A stretch of DNA of 37,199 nucleotides from a virus, in IMG/VR virus record IMGVR_UViG_3300025108_000162, positions 1-37,199 of that record. One strand, given 5' to 3'. Shown piece by piece: positions 17,693 through 26,580 of the stretch. A program made the translations under genes and the position numbers. The notes beneath the pieces are model-generated. The model was not told where the DNA came from and searched no databases. It saw nothing but the letters and a program-made list of their open reading frames with translations. Every line of letters begins with the position of its first letter. Position 1 is the stretch's first letter.

Positions 17693-20600
17693 TAGGCAGT
17701 TCTAAAATGTGAATAGTATCAGTAGATAATGGAGCATCACCAGCACTGAACACAACATTAGCACCGTTAGAATCAACAGTGTAGTTTGTACCTGCAATCT
17801 GTACAACACCATTTAATGATACTAATAGAGAATCATCAGAGTGCTGAATACCACCGCTATAAGTAGTGACCGCAAATGTAAGGGTTGTGCCATCTCCAGT
17901 ATATGTTTTAGTAACATACTTATCGGCACCAACACCACCTCTACCAGTAACAACTAAGTCACCATCAACTTTAGCATTACCTAAAACACCAACTCTAAAT
18001 CCAGCAACAGCAGCAGTACCAATACCAATATGCTGCTCATTACTAAATGTAGCAATATCGATATCTCCAGTATCTGTGAGACCAAATTCTTTCCAAACAC
18101 CAGCATAGTAGATCCAACCTAAAGATTTACCAGGAGTCCAGTTGATATTATAAACAAGATCACCATCAGCAGGTGTAGTATAACCCGTGATATTGGCAAA
18201 ACTAGGTTGACCATTAGCATCTTCAGGTGCAAGAAGAGTCTGCTTAATTACAGTACCATCTTGGTTGTAATAAGAAATCTTCTTCGCTTGAATATTATTT
18301 GTGAATGTTGTAAGTCCTTGGAATGTAACAGGACCAGCAAAGATTGATTCTAACTGGTTAGATGCACCACCAATAACGGTCAGTTTATCAGTCAGCACCA
18401 ACTCAGAGAATGTTTCAATCGTTGTATTCTCTTCACCAATAACATTCAGTTGTGCAATATCTTCGTTAGTAATCTGACCCGTAACAGGGTTGATAACCTG
18501 GTTACCAATGAATAGGTCACCATTAGAGTTAAGACCTGAGTAGAATGCAACACCTGCTTCCTCTTTAATAGACTGAGAGAACTTAATCTGATCAGCAGAT
18601 AGCGTCTCTACTTGAGTCTGAGGGAATGCAGTTGAATAGTTACCAGGACCGAAACCAAGATACTCAAAAGTATGGTTACCAGATCTCATAATCGAGTGGC
18701 GTCTAAACTCAACAGCAATAGGAGCAACAGTACCATCATTATTCTGTCTGATGTTAATTTTCCTAGTCTCTTCATCACCAGCACGAGCAGTAAGATCTAC
18801 ATTGCTGAGACGCTTGTTAACACTATCGTAGTTAGGTGTTGTTCCTGGTTGTGTCCAACCAGTATCAGTCAATAAGAACTCAACACCTTCTTTTGTAATA
18901 GAACGCTTAGGATCGAGATTAGGTGTCGGTGATGCACCATCAGTAGAGTTTACTAGACCTATAGTTTCATTGTCAGCAACGGATATCGCAGCATCAGGGT
19001 CAGCAAGAGGGTTGTCTCTGTCAAACGTAGGATAGACTTCGTTGACGTTTTGAGAGAACTTTCTGTCGTTAAAGTTAGAAGTTGAAGGTGAAATAGATGC
19101 ACAAAGCAGGGTAAGGTAGAAGATTCCATCAGAAACGCCTCGTTCAAATGCTTGGACAACCTCGATATCATAGATATAAAATGCTCTCTGGAGGTTGTAG
19201 TTTGTTGTATCACTATTCAGCGGTTGCATAACATAACCGCTAAGGGGATCACGGGGAAGAGGATTAGTCTTATCCTTATCAATTACCAGACGAACACGAT
19301 ATGTTCTATCTTGTAAATCACGAGGGTCAGGAATCCTCTTTAAGAATGCACTGGGAGTAAAGTTAACATTGTTGTACTGTGTATTTGTAGATAATGTTGT
19401 ATAGATTTCATTATCAGTTGCATCAACATTCAAATACCATCCACCAACAGATCCAGCAACACCATTAATTGTGTATGTAGAACTATCATACTGAATAGGT
19501 GAACCTGCTACGCCAGCAGCAATACTAGAAACAGCAGGACCATATGGAGAAATTTTTGCTGACTGAACAGTAGCACTAGTTGCCCCATTAGCAACCAAAA
19601 GTATATTTAATTTATCAGGGACTGCATTGACACCCGTGCCATCTTGGCGAGCACCTACAGCATAACCCTGTACTTTTGTTGTTGGTGGTGATGCTTCTGT
19701 CGTGTAACCATAAAGATATAATCTACTACCAGGAGTTCCACCAGAACCTGCAAGAGCAGCATTGACGACCTTTGTACGCTGAATATCAACGTTTACCCAG
19801 TTAACTGAAGTTTCTTCACCAAAGATGATATTGTTATTAACTGTACCTGTATTAGTTGCAGATAAAGTTACGACTCTGGTATTTACATTGAAAGAAACAA
19901 CAGTTGTACCTGCTGCAATATTACTTCCATTTACGGTCATACCTTGAATAAGACCGTTTACACTACCGTCATTTGTAAGTGTAATGGTAGAAGCACCAGA
20001 TGCACCCGTAGCAGATGTTGAGATAACATTCAGTGCCTTAGGAGGAATGATATGTGTGACTGCTCCTGCTTTATCTTTAGAGAATGCTTTTGCTTTGAAT
20101 CCAGCAGATCTTAAAGCGGTGTTTCCGAAGTTACTGTTAGAGTTAGTAATCGACATGTCAGCACCACTAAGTGCTGTAAAGTGTGTGCCATATCCAACAG
20201 CAAACACCGAAACTGCCTGAATAAAGGAATCATTACTACACTTAATATGCTCGTGTGCCCAACCCTTACGATACTCAGCAAAACCATCTAAGTGAGCACC
20301 ATCACCAGCAACTGCTGCATCATAATTACCAGTAGAAGCATTATATCTTACAAACGCTCTATCATCTTTTTGAAGACTCAAACCTGTGAACTGAGCAACA
20401 ACCATTGATTTGAAACCAGTTGCCTTACTACCATCAGCGTGCATACCATTCATGCCCCAGACACTTCTCAGTGACAAGTTAAACGCATATGGTGATGCAG
20501 AGTCAACAGTATCAATCTCAGTCTTAACAGTGATGTTAGAACCTACAGCATTTCCTGTTGGTACTGATGATAACTGATATGTGAATGTACTACCTGTTGG

Positions 20601-21653
20601 TGTTGACGTAACAATGAAAGAACCATTGAATGCTGAAGCATCAACCTCTGATGATGGTCCTGTTGATCCAGTAACACCACTAACATTAATGTTAACACCA
20701 ACAGAGAATCCATGATCTCTAGGGTTATCAAACTCATCAACTGTTACTGCTGTTGCTGTCTGACCGTTTCTTGTAATCTGAAGGACTCTATATTCATCAG
20801 AAATAGGACCAACGATACGATTTTCTTCTACCCTTGCCTGAATTTGATCATTAGCAGGATCTCCAGATGTATCAGGAATAGTAGCAAATGCTTTCGATAC
20901 TTTCTGATAATAGATATCTAAGTCAGTTCTCTCAAGAATATTAGGTACGGCAGTATAATCTGCGTTAGGAACTGTACCACCAGTAATCAATGTAGATAGA
21001 TTATTCAGACCATCTGCAAACTCGAAGCAGGTGATTCTATGGTGAGAGAACTTTGGAGAAAGTGTTTCTGTACTATCGGGTTTGAAATATACACCCTCTT
21101 CAGCACCATCGAAGAAGGAGAATTGCCAGAAGTAAGTACCACCAGTTACCTTAAAGATTGCTGTTCTAGAAGGTATTTGATCTTCTGTGTTAATACCCTT
21201 TGCAGCATACACTGTAGGATATGGAATATACTTGGGAATAATTTTTGTACGACGAAGGTCAGTACCTACGAGAGAACAACCTCTAGGAACGATAACTCCA
21301 CCTTCAACAGAGTTGTACTTATACAGTACATTGTTTGGTGATGTTAAGTCAAGGTTGGAGTTCTCATCAATAGGAGGAACATTCGTATATAATACTTCAC
21401 CTGGACGATTGTCAATGATATATTCTGCTGGATACAGCATAATCGAGAAGGCGTCAAATTCATCGTTTGACAGACCTACTCGATACGAAAATCTAGCAAC
21501 CTCTAGAAATGCTCTCTGAATAGACTTAAAGGGTCTCAATGCAGAGTTACCCCTGTTATCGATAGCATCAGAAGCATCAAAATCATCGGGATTGACGTAA
21601 ATGATACGCCCCGTCCTCGAAGTAATAATATTCTTAAGTCTAGTTAGAGACAT
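17688..21653 (-). CDS. Large virion structural protein, VrlC-like (1321 aa)
   Basis: Begins MSLTRLKNIITSRTGRIIYV and continues NPDDFDASDAIDNRGNSALR-P-F-K-S-I-Q, the hallmark start of the giant structural protein annotated as VrlC-like in T4-like cyanophages. The N-terminal region has the features of a pectin-lyase-type beta helix (GNSALRPFKSIQRAF); the middle includes RSVWGMNGMHADGSKATGFK and DGFAEYRKGWAHEHIKCSND; the C-terminus has a fibre-like domain (VVTGRGGVGADKYVTKTYTG then DDSLLVSLNGVVQ). Likely part of the baseplate rim or a long appendage. Preceded by a late promoter at 21674-21681. Confidence 0.8.
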   Translation of the reverse strand: MSLTRLKNIITSRTGRIIYVNPDDFDASDAIDNRGNSALRPFKSIQRAFLEVARFSYRVGLSNDEFDAFSIMLYPAEYIIDNRPGEVLYTNVPPIDENSNLDLTSPNNVLYKYNSVEGGVIVPRGCSLVGTDLRRTKIIPKYIPYPTVYAAKGINTEDQIPSRTAIFKVTGGTYFWQFSFFDGAEEGVYFKPDSTETLSPKFSHHRITCFEFADGLNNLSTLITGGTVPNADYTAVPNILERTDLDIYYQKVSKAFATIPDTSGDPANDQIQARVEENRIVGPISDEYRVLQITRNGQTATAVTVDEFDNPRDHGFSVGVNINVSGVTGSTGPSSEVDASAFNGSFIVTSTPTGSTFTYQLSSVPTGNAVGSNITVKTEIDTVDSASPYAFNLSLRSVWGMNGMHADGSKATGFKSMVVAQFTGLSLQKDDRAFVRYNASTGNYDAAVAGDGAHLDGFAEYRKGWAHEHIKCSNDSFIQAVSVFAVGYGTHFTALSGADMSITNSNSNFGNTALRSAGFKAKAFSKDKAGAVTHIIPPKALNVISTSATGASGASTITLTNDGSVNGLIQGMTVNGSNIAAGTTVVSFNVNTRVVTLSATNTGTVNNNIIFGEETSVNWVNVDIQRTKVVNAALAGSGGTPGSRLYLYGYTTEASPPTTKVQGYAVGARQDGTGVNAVPDKLNILLVANGATSATVQSAKISPYGPAVSSIAAGVAGSPIQYDSSTYTINGVAGSVGGWYLNVDATDNEIYTTLSTNTQYNNVNFTPSAFLKRIPDPRDLQDRTYRVRLVIDKDKTNPLPRDPLSGYVMQPLNSDTTNYNLQRAFYIYDIEVVQAFERGVSDGIFYLTLLCASISPSTSNFNDRKFSQNVNEVYPTFDRDNPLADPDAAISVADNETIGLVNSTDGASPTPNLDPKRSITKEGVEFLLTDTGWTQPGTTPNYDSVNKRLSNVDLTARAGDEETRKINIRQNNDGTVAPIAVEFRRHSIMRSGNHTFEYLGFGPGNYSTAFPQTQVETLSADQIKFSQSIKEEAGVAFYSGLNSNGDLFIGNQVINPVTGQITNEDIAQLNVIGEENTTIETFSELVLTDKLTVIGGASNQLESIFAGPVTFQGLTTFTNNIQAKKISYYNQDGTVIKQTLLAPEDANGQPSFANITGYTTPADGDLVYNINWTPGKSLGWIYYAGVWKEFGLTDTGDIDIATFSNEQHIGIGTAAVAGFRVGVLGNAKVDGDLVVTGRGGVGADKYVTKTYTGDGTTLTFAVTTYSGGIQHSDDSLLVSLNGVVQIAGTNYTVDSNGANVVFSAGDAPLSTDTIHILELPI

Positions 21654-21673
21654 TTCTTACTCTTCTTTATTAG

Positions 21674-21681
21674 TATTTATT
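21674..21681 (-). promoter_or_regulatory. T4-type late promoter (AATAAATA)
   Basis: Minus strand CTAATAAATACTAATAAAG, 20-27 bases upstream of the start of the VrlC-like gene. One mismatch to TATAAATA. Confidence 0.65.
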
Positions 21682-21692
21682 AGAGGTTATTT

Positions 21693-23180
21693 TTAACTAC
21701 CACCGCCACTGACAACATCAGCAGCAGCACCTGTACCAAAGTTCCTTGTAGGGAATGCAGTGGATGCATCTTCAAATCCAATAATATTGAAAGAGCAGTG
21801 TCCACCATTACTTTCAACAAGAAGTCGTTCACCTGGACCAAGAACTAATGACTTAGTTTCTTCAGTTACATCCGAAGCAATTGCATTGTCTTTTTTAAGG
21901 AACATTTCAGCACTTACTGCCGTTGTTGCTAATGCAATAGAACTAATAGTAACAGCACTACGAGAAGTAGTATTCAACAAAGGTGAATCTTGGAATGAAT
22001 CGGAAGTTGTGAAGTCTGCCGAGTTAAGACCCTTAAGAACCTTACAAGCAGTACCTGTAAAATCTCGTACATAACCATAAGCACCAGCAGTCTGTGATTG
22101 GACTGTGTAAGAAACACCGTTTGCCAAGAAACTATCAACAGTATTTGCCCATGTGCCTTCAATGTCATAAACATATACAGCACTATATGCAAAGTCGGTA
22201 CTAACAATTAAGAGTCTGTCACTACCACCATAAGCAGACTTTGCTGCGGTTCCAGTATCACCATCATAAAAATATAGATTACCCGCTAAAGTTGCTTGTG
22301 AGAAATCATACTGAATATATGCACCACCAGAACCAGCAGTACCATTTGTAGTTTTTCCAGTCGTAAACTCTGTACCATCATCACCAGTTCCAGCAGTATT
22401 ATCAGGACCCCACTCACCATTAACAGTAATAGAAAGTTTGAAATCTGTACCACTCATACTGGAATCAGAAGTATCAAAGCGATACACTCTGTCAGAAAAT
22501 ACAGTAAGATCTGTACCTAAGAACAAATCATATGTAACGCCAGCATCAGTAGAGAAAATATACTCATCAACACCAGTACCAACACCACCTGTTTCAACTG
22601 CTGCTGTACCACCACCAGATGCAGTTAATGCATCGGCATCAGTAAATTCAGTACCAGTTCCATTCAGTGTAGAAGGTCCAACATAAAGAATCGTAGATCC
22701 AGAACCTTGCTGCACACCAAAAATAGTTGCTACTGTATCATTAGGACTAGTACCTTTACTGATAGTTTCACCAACAGAAAATGTTCCTACAACACTAGTG
22801 AGTGTGAGTGAGCGGATAGCAATTTCTTTTACATTGATTGTAGTAAAAGGTTCGAGATAATAAGATTCAAAAATCGCATTCTTCTCACCATCCTCAGATG
22901 AAATAGCATCACCTGGTTGTAACGCAGAGGTCACTGGAATATTTGTTGCTAGGTTAAAACGATATCCAGTAATAACATCACCCTTATGCAACTTATAAGT
23001 GCTTGCATCAAGAGTAAGATTCTGATCGTGATCTTTAATAGCAATGTCGTATGAATCAGCAGAACCTTGAGCAGCAACACTCAATACCGTACTTGCCGAA
23101 GAAGCAACAGGTGCAGAATATAATACAGTATTAGTTCCCGCTGCTGGTTTTACTTGTCCAAGAAGTCCTTGTTTTGCCAT
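21693..23180 (-). CDS. Virion structural protein (495 aa)
   Basis: Begins MAKQGLLGQVKPAAGTNTVL, followed by YSAPVASSASTVLSVA, a start pattern shared by conserved structural proteins of cyanomyoviruses. Largely beta-rich with many Thr/Gly/Ser residues, e.g. SVGETISKGTSPNDTVATIF, and a final GPGERLLVESNGGHCSFNII. It lies between two other large structural genes under late control and has no enzyme motif. Exact position in the virion unknown (baseplate periphery or fibre attachment is likely from its neighbours). Confidence 0.75.
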   Translation of the reverse strand: MAKQGLLGQVKPAAGTNTVLYSAPVASSASTVLSVAAQGSADSYDIAIKDHDQNLTLDASTYKLHKGDVITGYRFNLATNIPVTSALQPGDAISSEDGEKNAIFESYYLEPFTTINVKEIAIRSLTLTSVVGTFSVGETISKGTSPNDTVATIFGVQQGSGSTILYVGPSTLNGTGTEFTDADALTASGGGTAAVETGGVGTGVDEYIFSTDAGVTYDLFLGTDLTVFSDRVYRFDTSDSSMSGTDFKLSITVNGEWGPDNTAGTGDDGTEFTTGKTTNGTAGSGGAYIQYDFSQATLAGNLYFYDGDTGTAAKSAYGGSDRLLIVSTDFAYSAVYVYDIEGTWANTVDSFLANGVSYTVQSQTAGAYGYVRDFTGTACKVLKGLNSADFTTSDSFQDSPLLNTTSRSAVTISSIALATTAVSAEMFLKKDNAIASDVTEETKSLVLGPGERLLVESNGGHCSFNIIGFEDASTAFPTRNFGTGAAADVVSGGGS

Positions 23181-23185
23181 TGTTA

Positions 23186-24511
23186 TTAGAATCCAGAGTA
23201 GAAGAATTGTTGTTGTCTTGTTTGTCCTGTGAGGTTATTTGCGCCAATACCAGCACCAAAGTTAACATCCTCAAGTGTTACGTTATCGGTAGATAACAGA
23301 GTTGCATTAGAGTCAGGGAATCTAATTACTCTAGGACCAGTAATATTGTCGGTAGTAAATGATACTTGACCGTCAGTATTACCGCTATTTTTTATAACGG
23401 GGGTGAATAAAGTTTTGTTTGAAAGGTCTTGACTTGCAAGTTCCGTAACCAGAACATTAGGATCACTTCCACTATTTAGAGTATTTGTTGGTGGAAAGAC
23501 TACAGTAGAATTAGTAAGAGTAGTTTGATTACTAACTTGAAATGTAATCTTCTTAGTATTATCCGCTGGATCTTGGAGAACAAGAACTTCGTAGTTCTTG
23601 TTTTTAATAATTTGGTTCGCGACTGTTCCTACGAGAGTCAAACTCTGGTCAGGAAGAGTAATGGTTCTATTTTCAGTTAATGCCGACGTATTAATCTGTG
23701 CATATTTTGTGTCTACCGCATCATCAGGAACAAATTTAACATCAACAAATGTTTTGTTAAATGAAACCTGTGTAGTTTTAGTATCAAGAAGTGTGGAATC
23801 TAAACCTTGAGGGTTTGCAACCGTAACAGAACTAATGCCAGCATCTGGTAGAAAGTATCTACGAGTCTGACCGATAGACTCTGAGTATGATAACTGAAAC
23901 TTTGCAACATCATCACCATCAACGATACTTAAGTTATCTTCATCAATAACAATAGATTTGTTTCTTAAAGTTTGATCAGTATCATCACCAACAATAGTTG
24001 TTCCATTTCCAGAAGTGATAGCAGGGAATGTAAATACCCTGGTATTAGTACCAGTACCTACATTACTAACTTCAAATCGTGCCCTAGGACCTTGAGAATC
24101 AGAAAGAACAAAAGATTGATCATCAATCAAAAACTGACCTGTTACTTGAACAGCGCCAGTTCCTTTCGGTGCTAATACGATATTTGTATTACTAGCACTC
24201 TCATCAGTTGCGGTAATATAAAGAGATGTACTACCACCACCATTGTCAATTCTAGACATATAGAATCCACCATCACCAAAACCTAGACCAATTTGGTCAT
24301 ACGCATCTTGGTATAATCCAGTATCTCGGTCTAAGTCAAAACATAGACCAGGTGCTGCTTTTGTGCCTTGCGACACTCCTCTAAAAAGTTGTTTAACGGT
24401 TGCTTTTCGGTTGGGAATCAAAGGGTCAGATACTACAATAGGCAGAATTGCTTCTCCCGATACATTTGCATCTGAGATTGTATCCAACTGAGAAATTTTT
24501 CTGGTTCCCAC
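23186..24511 (-). CDS. Virion structural/fibre-like protein (441 aa)
   Basis: Begins MGTRKISQLDTISDANVSGE. Residues about 50-85 (TKAAPGLCFDLDRDTGLYQD then GLGFGDGGFYMSRIDN) are a fibre-type motif, followed by repeated beta segments such as NRTITLPDQSLTLVG and RVIRFPDSNATLLST that resemble short shaft repeats. Likely a fibre or whisker-like appendage protein. A perfect T4 late octamer lies at 24539-24546, 28 bases upstream. First gene of the fibre block. Confidence 0.75.
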   Translation of the reverse strand: MGTRKISQLDTISDANVSGEAILPIVVSDPLIPNRKATVKQLFRGVSQGTKAAPGLCFDLDRDTGLYQDAYDQIGLGFGDGGFYMSRIDNGGGSTSLYITATDESASNTNIVLAPKGTGAVQVTGQFLIDDQSFVLSDSQGPRARFEVSNVGTGTNTRVFTFPAITSGNGTTIVGDDTDQTLRNKSIVIDEDNLSIVDGDDVAKFQLSYSESIGQTRRYFLPDAGISSVTVANPQGLDSTLLDTKTTQVSFNKTFVDVKFVPDDAVDTKYAQINTSALTENRTITLPDQSLTLVGTVANQIIKNKNYEVLVLQDPADNTKKITFQVSNQTTLTNSTVVFPPTNTLNSGSDPNVLVTELASQDLSNKTLFTPVIKNSGNTDGQVSFTTDNITGPRVIRFPDSNATLLSTDNVTLEDVNFGAGIGANNLTGQTRQQQFFYSGF

Positions 24512-24537
24512 GAATAATCACACGATTTGCTACAAGG

Positions 24538-24642
24538 TTATTTATACGGATACAATTCGTTGTATCTCAAAAATCTGCGTTTATTAGGTTCTATACCAAA
24601 AGATGCACACACATCAGTGTATGATTCCCATTCAGTCTCCAA
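24538..24642 (-). CDS. Candidate micro-protein with TTG start (34 aa)
   Basis: From a TTG at 24642 the frame reads LETEWESYTDVCASFGIEPN (first residue would be Met) and ends KRRFLRYNELYPYK. The composition looks protein-like and not like a shadow of the neighbours, but there is no ATG and no clear ribosome site. It overlaps the end of gene 24632 by 11 bases and its stop codon is part of the late promoter. Confidence 0.35.
   Translation of the reverse strand: METEWESYTDVCASFGIEPNKRRFLRYNELYPYK
24539..24546 (-). promoter_or_regulatory. T4-type late promoter (perfect TATAAATA)
   Basis: Minus strand CCGTATAAATAACC, an exact match to the T4 late octamer, in front of the fibre-like gene starting at 24511. 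Confidence 0.8.
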
Positions 24643-24937
24643 GTGAGAAGGAATGGAGAGATTGCATTGGTCTGTGTCCGAGCATGAGTTCTTTGAGTTC
24701 AACTGCTTTTTCCTGACTTGATTTGTGATATTGAATTGTGTTATCTATACAAGATAGCATCTCTTCGTATGCTCTTCGTGCATCAACTCTATCATCATTT
24801 AGATAATCTTCAATGGCATCGTGCATACGATCCTTTCTCTGTCTGCTATACTCAGCAGTCCAATCAACATCAATAGTCTCCTCCTCAGTTTCAGGTTTTT
24901 GAGGTTGTGTCCAGTATTCGTTGATCAAATCATTCAT
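24632..24937 (-). CDS. Conserved cyanophage hypothetical protein (101 aa)
   Basis: Begins MNDLINEYWTQPQKPETEEE. The middle, DAIEDYLNDDRVDARRAYEE, then YHKSSQEKAVELKELMLGHR, is a helical region that I recognise as conserved in T4-like cyanophages; function unknown. Acidic, without Cys-rich or catalytic motifs. ATGA overlap with the preceding gene at 24930. Last gene of the accessory cluster that begins at 27741 before the fibre block. Confidence 0.85.
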   Translation of the reverse strand: MNDLINEYWTQPQKPETEEETIDVDWTAEYSRQRKDRMHDAIEDYLNDDRVDARRAYEEMLSCIDNTIQYHKSSQEKAVELKELMLGHRPMQSLHSFSLGD

Positions 24938-25133
24938 TGTTTTGCTCTCGTTTAAGTTTGAAATAAAGTTTGTAATACGGTTTTTTCATTTCATTGAGCG
25001 TGTTCATATCTTCTTCAAACCCCATCCATTTACAGAGTTGATATGATCCTTCTAACTCACTAATCAATCTTAGTATGTTAGCAGGGTGACGTTCAAGACC
25101 ATTGAATTGATACTTACTTAGATCCTGTGTCAT
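24930..25133 (-). CDS. Conserved cyanophage hypothetical protein (67 aa)
   Basis: Begins MTQDLSKYQFNGLERHPANI and contains RLISELEGSYQLCKWMGFEE. Entirely helical by eye, with a basic C-terminus (YYKLYFKLKREQNNE). Starts inside the last 20 bases of gene 25114 and ends with an ATGA-type overlap with gene 24632. Function unknown. Confidence 0.8.
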   Translation of the reverse strand: MTQDLSKYQFNGLERHPANILRLISELEGSYQLCKWMGFEEDMNTLNEMKKPYYKLYFKLKREQNNE

Positions 25134-25272
25134 AACCTAGTTTATCATCTTCATCCTTTAGACTACGTTTGCGAATATCTTCATGGAGACGAGCAATTGC
25201 TGCACGAACCTCTGGAGTTTCATCATACTCCCACTGTGCATTCTTCTTGGACTTAAATGTTTTCTTAGTCAT
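25114..25272 (-). CDS. Small hypothetical protein (52 aa)
   Basis: Begins MTKKTFKSKKNAQWEYDETP with a very basic N-terminus, then a helix (EVRAAIARLHEDIRKRSLKD) and an acidic end. Too short for many gene callers, but its start overlaps the stop of gene 25269 by four bases and its stop overlaps the next gene. Function unknown. Confidence 0.65.
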   Translation of the reverse strand: MTKKTFKSKKNAQWEYDETPEVRAAIARLHEDIRKRSLKDEDDKLGYDTGSK

Positions 25273-25436
25273 TTGCCAGTATACAGATAAAGTTTGTAAT
25301 TACAATTGTATCTATTTACATACTTTTCAGCATGTTCTTCACAGGTAAACCAACACTTTTTACCCTCACTCATATCTTGCATGAAGTACGGAAAAGTTTC
25401 AACCCATGGGAATAAATCTTTCTTACGAGAGTTCAT
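25269..25436 (-). CDS. Small Cys-containing hypothetical protein (55 aa)
   Basis: I start it at the ATG at 25436 (MNSRKKDLFPWVETFPYFMQ), which overlaps the end of gene 25423 by 14 bases. The longer open frame to 25685 is a Lys/Thr/Ser shadow of the acidic gene. The C-terminal half, CWFTCEEHAEKYVNRYNCNY, has C-x3-C-x2-H and a further Cys, which might bind a metal but is not a recognised zinc-finger spacing. Confidence 0.65.
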   Translation of the reverse strand: MNSRKKDLFPWVETFPYFMQDMSEGKKCWFTCEEHAEKYVNRYNCNYKLYLYTGK

Positions 25437-25695
25437 CACCTTCAATTTTATTTGCTTCTGGACCGTGCCAGAAGTCTTCCCAGTCTTCCTCTGTCGCTTC
25501 TTTGGAGTCTCCATCTTCTCCAGATTTTTCTCCAGATTCTTCTGAGTTCTTACGGAGTTCTTCTTTTGCTGCCCAGGCGAGGAAGTTTGTGAAGTCTTCT
25601 TTCGTCCAGTCGTTGAAGATGCTTTCTTCTTCGTTGTTTTCGTCCCATTCGATGACGAATGAACCGTCTGCGTTGTCCTTGACATTAATCATCTT
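25423..25695 (-). CDS. Acidic conserved hypothetical protein (90 aa)
   Basis: I start it at the ATG at 25695 (MINVKDNADGSFVIEWDENN) because a good promoter (25714-25742) fires just upstream; the frame stays open through both tRNA genes to 25974 but that part is tRNA read as protein. The middle, FNDWTKEDFTNFLAWAAKEE, is followed by a Glu/Ser/Asp-rich low-complexity stretch and DWEDFWHGPEANKIEGDELS. Small acidic proteins with this N-terminal strand pattern occur in other cyanophages. Function unknown. Confidence 0.75.
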   Translation of the reverse strand, partial: KMINVKDNADGSFVIEWDENNEEESIFNDWTKEDFTNFLAWAAKEELRKNSEESGEKSGEDGDSKEATEEDWEDFWHGPEANKIEGDELS

Positions 25696-25713
25696 GAAAA
25701 GAGAACTGAGTGT

Positions 25714-25742
25714 ACTATACCATGATTTATGAAAGAGGTCAA
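25714..25742 (-). promoter_or_regulatory. Sigma70-like promoter
   Basis: Minus strand TTGACC (25742-25737), 17 bases, TATAGT (25719-25714). Five of six consensus bases in each box. It lies between tRNA-Asn and gene 25423 and would give independent expression of the small-protein genes below the tRNAs. Confidence 0.65.
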
Positions 25743-25799
25743 CCTTCCAATATGGTGCGTACAAAGGATATTGATAATTCATAATATAATTGTTACTAA

Positions 25800-25872
25800 C
25801 TCCTCCACCTGGACTCGAACCAGGGACAGGGTGATTAACAGTCACCTGCTCTACCAACTGAGCTATAGAGGA
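25800..25872 (-). tRNA. tRNA-Asn (GTT)
   Basis: Complete cloverleaf on the minus strand: acceptor TCCTCTA/TGGAGGA, D arm GCTC/GAGC, anticodon arm GGTGA-CTGTTAA-TCACC, T arm CCTGG-TTCGAGT-CCAGG. Anticodon GTT. The unpaired base after the acceptor is G, the normal Asn discriminator. No CCA is encoded. Five bases downstream of tRNA-Thr, so the two are probably processed from one transcript. Confidence 0.95.
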
Positions 25873-25877
25873 TTGAG

Positions 25878-25949
25878 AGCCTCTGACAAGATTTGAACTT
25901 GCGACCTGAGCTTTACAAAAGCCCTGCTCTACCACTGAGCTACGGAGGC
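25878..25949 (-). tRNA. tRNA-Thr (TGT)
   Basis: Cloverleaf: acceptor GCCTCCG/CAGAGGC with a C-A mismatch at the sixth pair, D arm GCTC/GAGC, anticodon arm GGGCT-TTTGTAA-AGCTC, T arm GCAAG-TTCAAAT-CTTGT. Anticodon TGT (wobble U). No CCA is encoded. The acceptor mismatch and U after the acceptor are unusual but the fold is otherwise intact. It starts 14 bases after the stop of gene 25964. Confidence 0.92.
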
Positions 25950-25963
25950 GATAATAAGGCATC

Positions 25964-26512
25964 TTATTTAACAAAATTACTGTTCAATAAGATGCGATTC
26001 ATACGTTTACTTGGTGAATGTCCCGTATGATAGAAACTACCATCAAAGAATACAATTCTATTCTTTTTAGGTTCTACAGTTTGTTGGACTGTATATGTTT
26101 CGGATTGTACTCTTTCGTTATAGATTACAGTATCCCCATCCGAATCTTTTAGATAAAGGATAGTAGTCCAATGAGGTTGTTTAAGATCTACATGAGGTGT
26201 ATGTAAAGTATTTTTGGGTGACTTCACCGTCATGTCTAGTCTTGTTCTGATTAAAGATGCTTTCTCTTTAATGAGTTCCTGTTCCATTTTTAGTATAGCA
26301 GGAATCCATATTTGTCCTTTAGAATCATCAAATCGGAGTCCATAGTTAGGATCATATAATCCATGACTAAATCCATGTAACCAACCTGATTCGTCCTCAG
26401 TAAAAGTAGAAACATTTTTTTGATATTTCCATTCAAAAGATTGATTAGTTACACAATCTTCCAAATAATCAATATAATATTGATCTAGGAAATTATCAAT
26501 TACTTTAATCAT
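25964..26512 (-). CDS. 2OG-Fe(II) oxygenase (182 aa)
   Basis: Begins MIKVIDNFLDQYYIDYLEDC. Iron ligands H-V-D in LHTPHVDLKQPHWTTILYL and the distal His in FDGSFYHTGHSPSKRMN; the Arg for 2OG binding is in the same C-terminal strand (RMNRILLNSNF). The VEPKKNRIVFFDGSFYHTGH segment is typical of prolyl-4-hydroxylase-like phage oxygenases. Substrate unknown. It lies between tRNA-Leu and tRNA-Thr, and belongs to the same cluster as the oxygenase at 26848. Confidence 0.85.
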   Translation of the reverse strand: MIKVIDNFLDQYYIDYLEDCVTNQSFEWKYQKNVSTFTEDESGWLHGFSHGLYDPNYGLRFDDSKGQIWIPAILKMEQELIKEKASLIRTRLDMTVKSPKNTLHTPHVDLKQPHWTTILYLKDSDGDTVIYNERVQSETYTVQQTVEPKKNRIVFFDGSFYHTGHSPSKRMNRILLNSNFVK

Positions 26513-26533
26513 ACTACTTTCTCATTATGTAAA

Positions 26534-26573
26534 GGGGGCGCTGCTTCTACTTGCAGATCTTTTGTACTCCCCC
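26534..26573 (-). other. Nested hairpin downstream of tRNA-Leu
   Basis: Minus strand: GGGGG at 26573-26569 can pair with CCCCC at 26538-26534, and inside it CTGC (26556-26553) pairs with GCAG (26544-26541). It is followed by TTTACAT, not a strong T-run. It may mark the 3' side of the tRNA-Leu transcript or act as an mRNA-processing structure. It has no T-arm, so it is not a tRNA. Confidence 0.4.
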
Positions 26574-26580
26574 AGGTATA

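Noticed and set aside
25269-25685. 138-residue Lys/Thr/Ser-rich minus frame
   Set aside because: The first 83 codons are an out-of-frame reading of the acidic gene 25423; only the part from the ATG at 25436 looks genuine.
25423-25974. 183-residue minus frame covering both tRNA-Thr and tRNA-Asn
   Set aside because: The first 60 or so residues are tRNA sequence read as protein, and a promoter at 25714-25742 lies inside it. The real gene starts at 25695.
26534-26573. G/C-flanked stem-loop considered as a fifth tRNA
   Set aside because: Too short and without D-arm or T-arm sequences; kept only as a hairpin.
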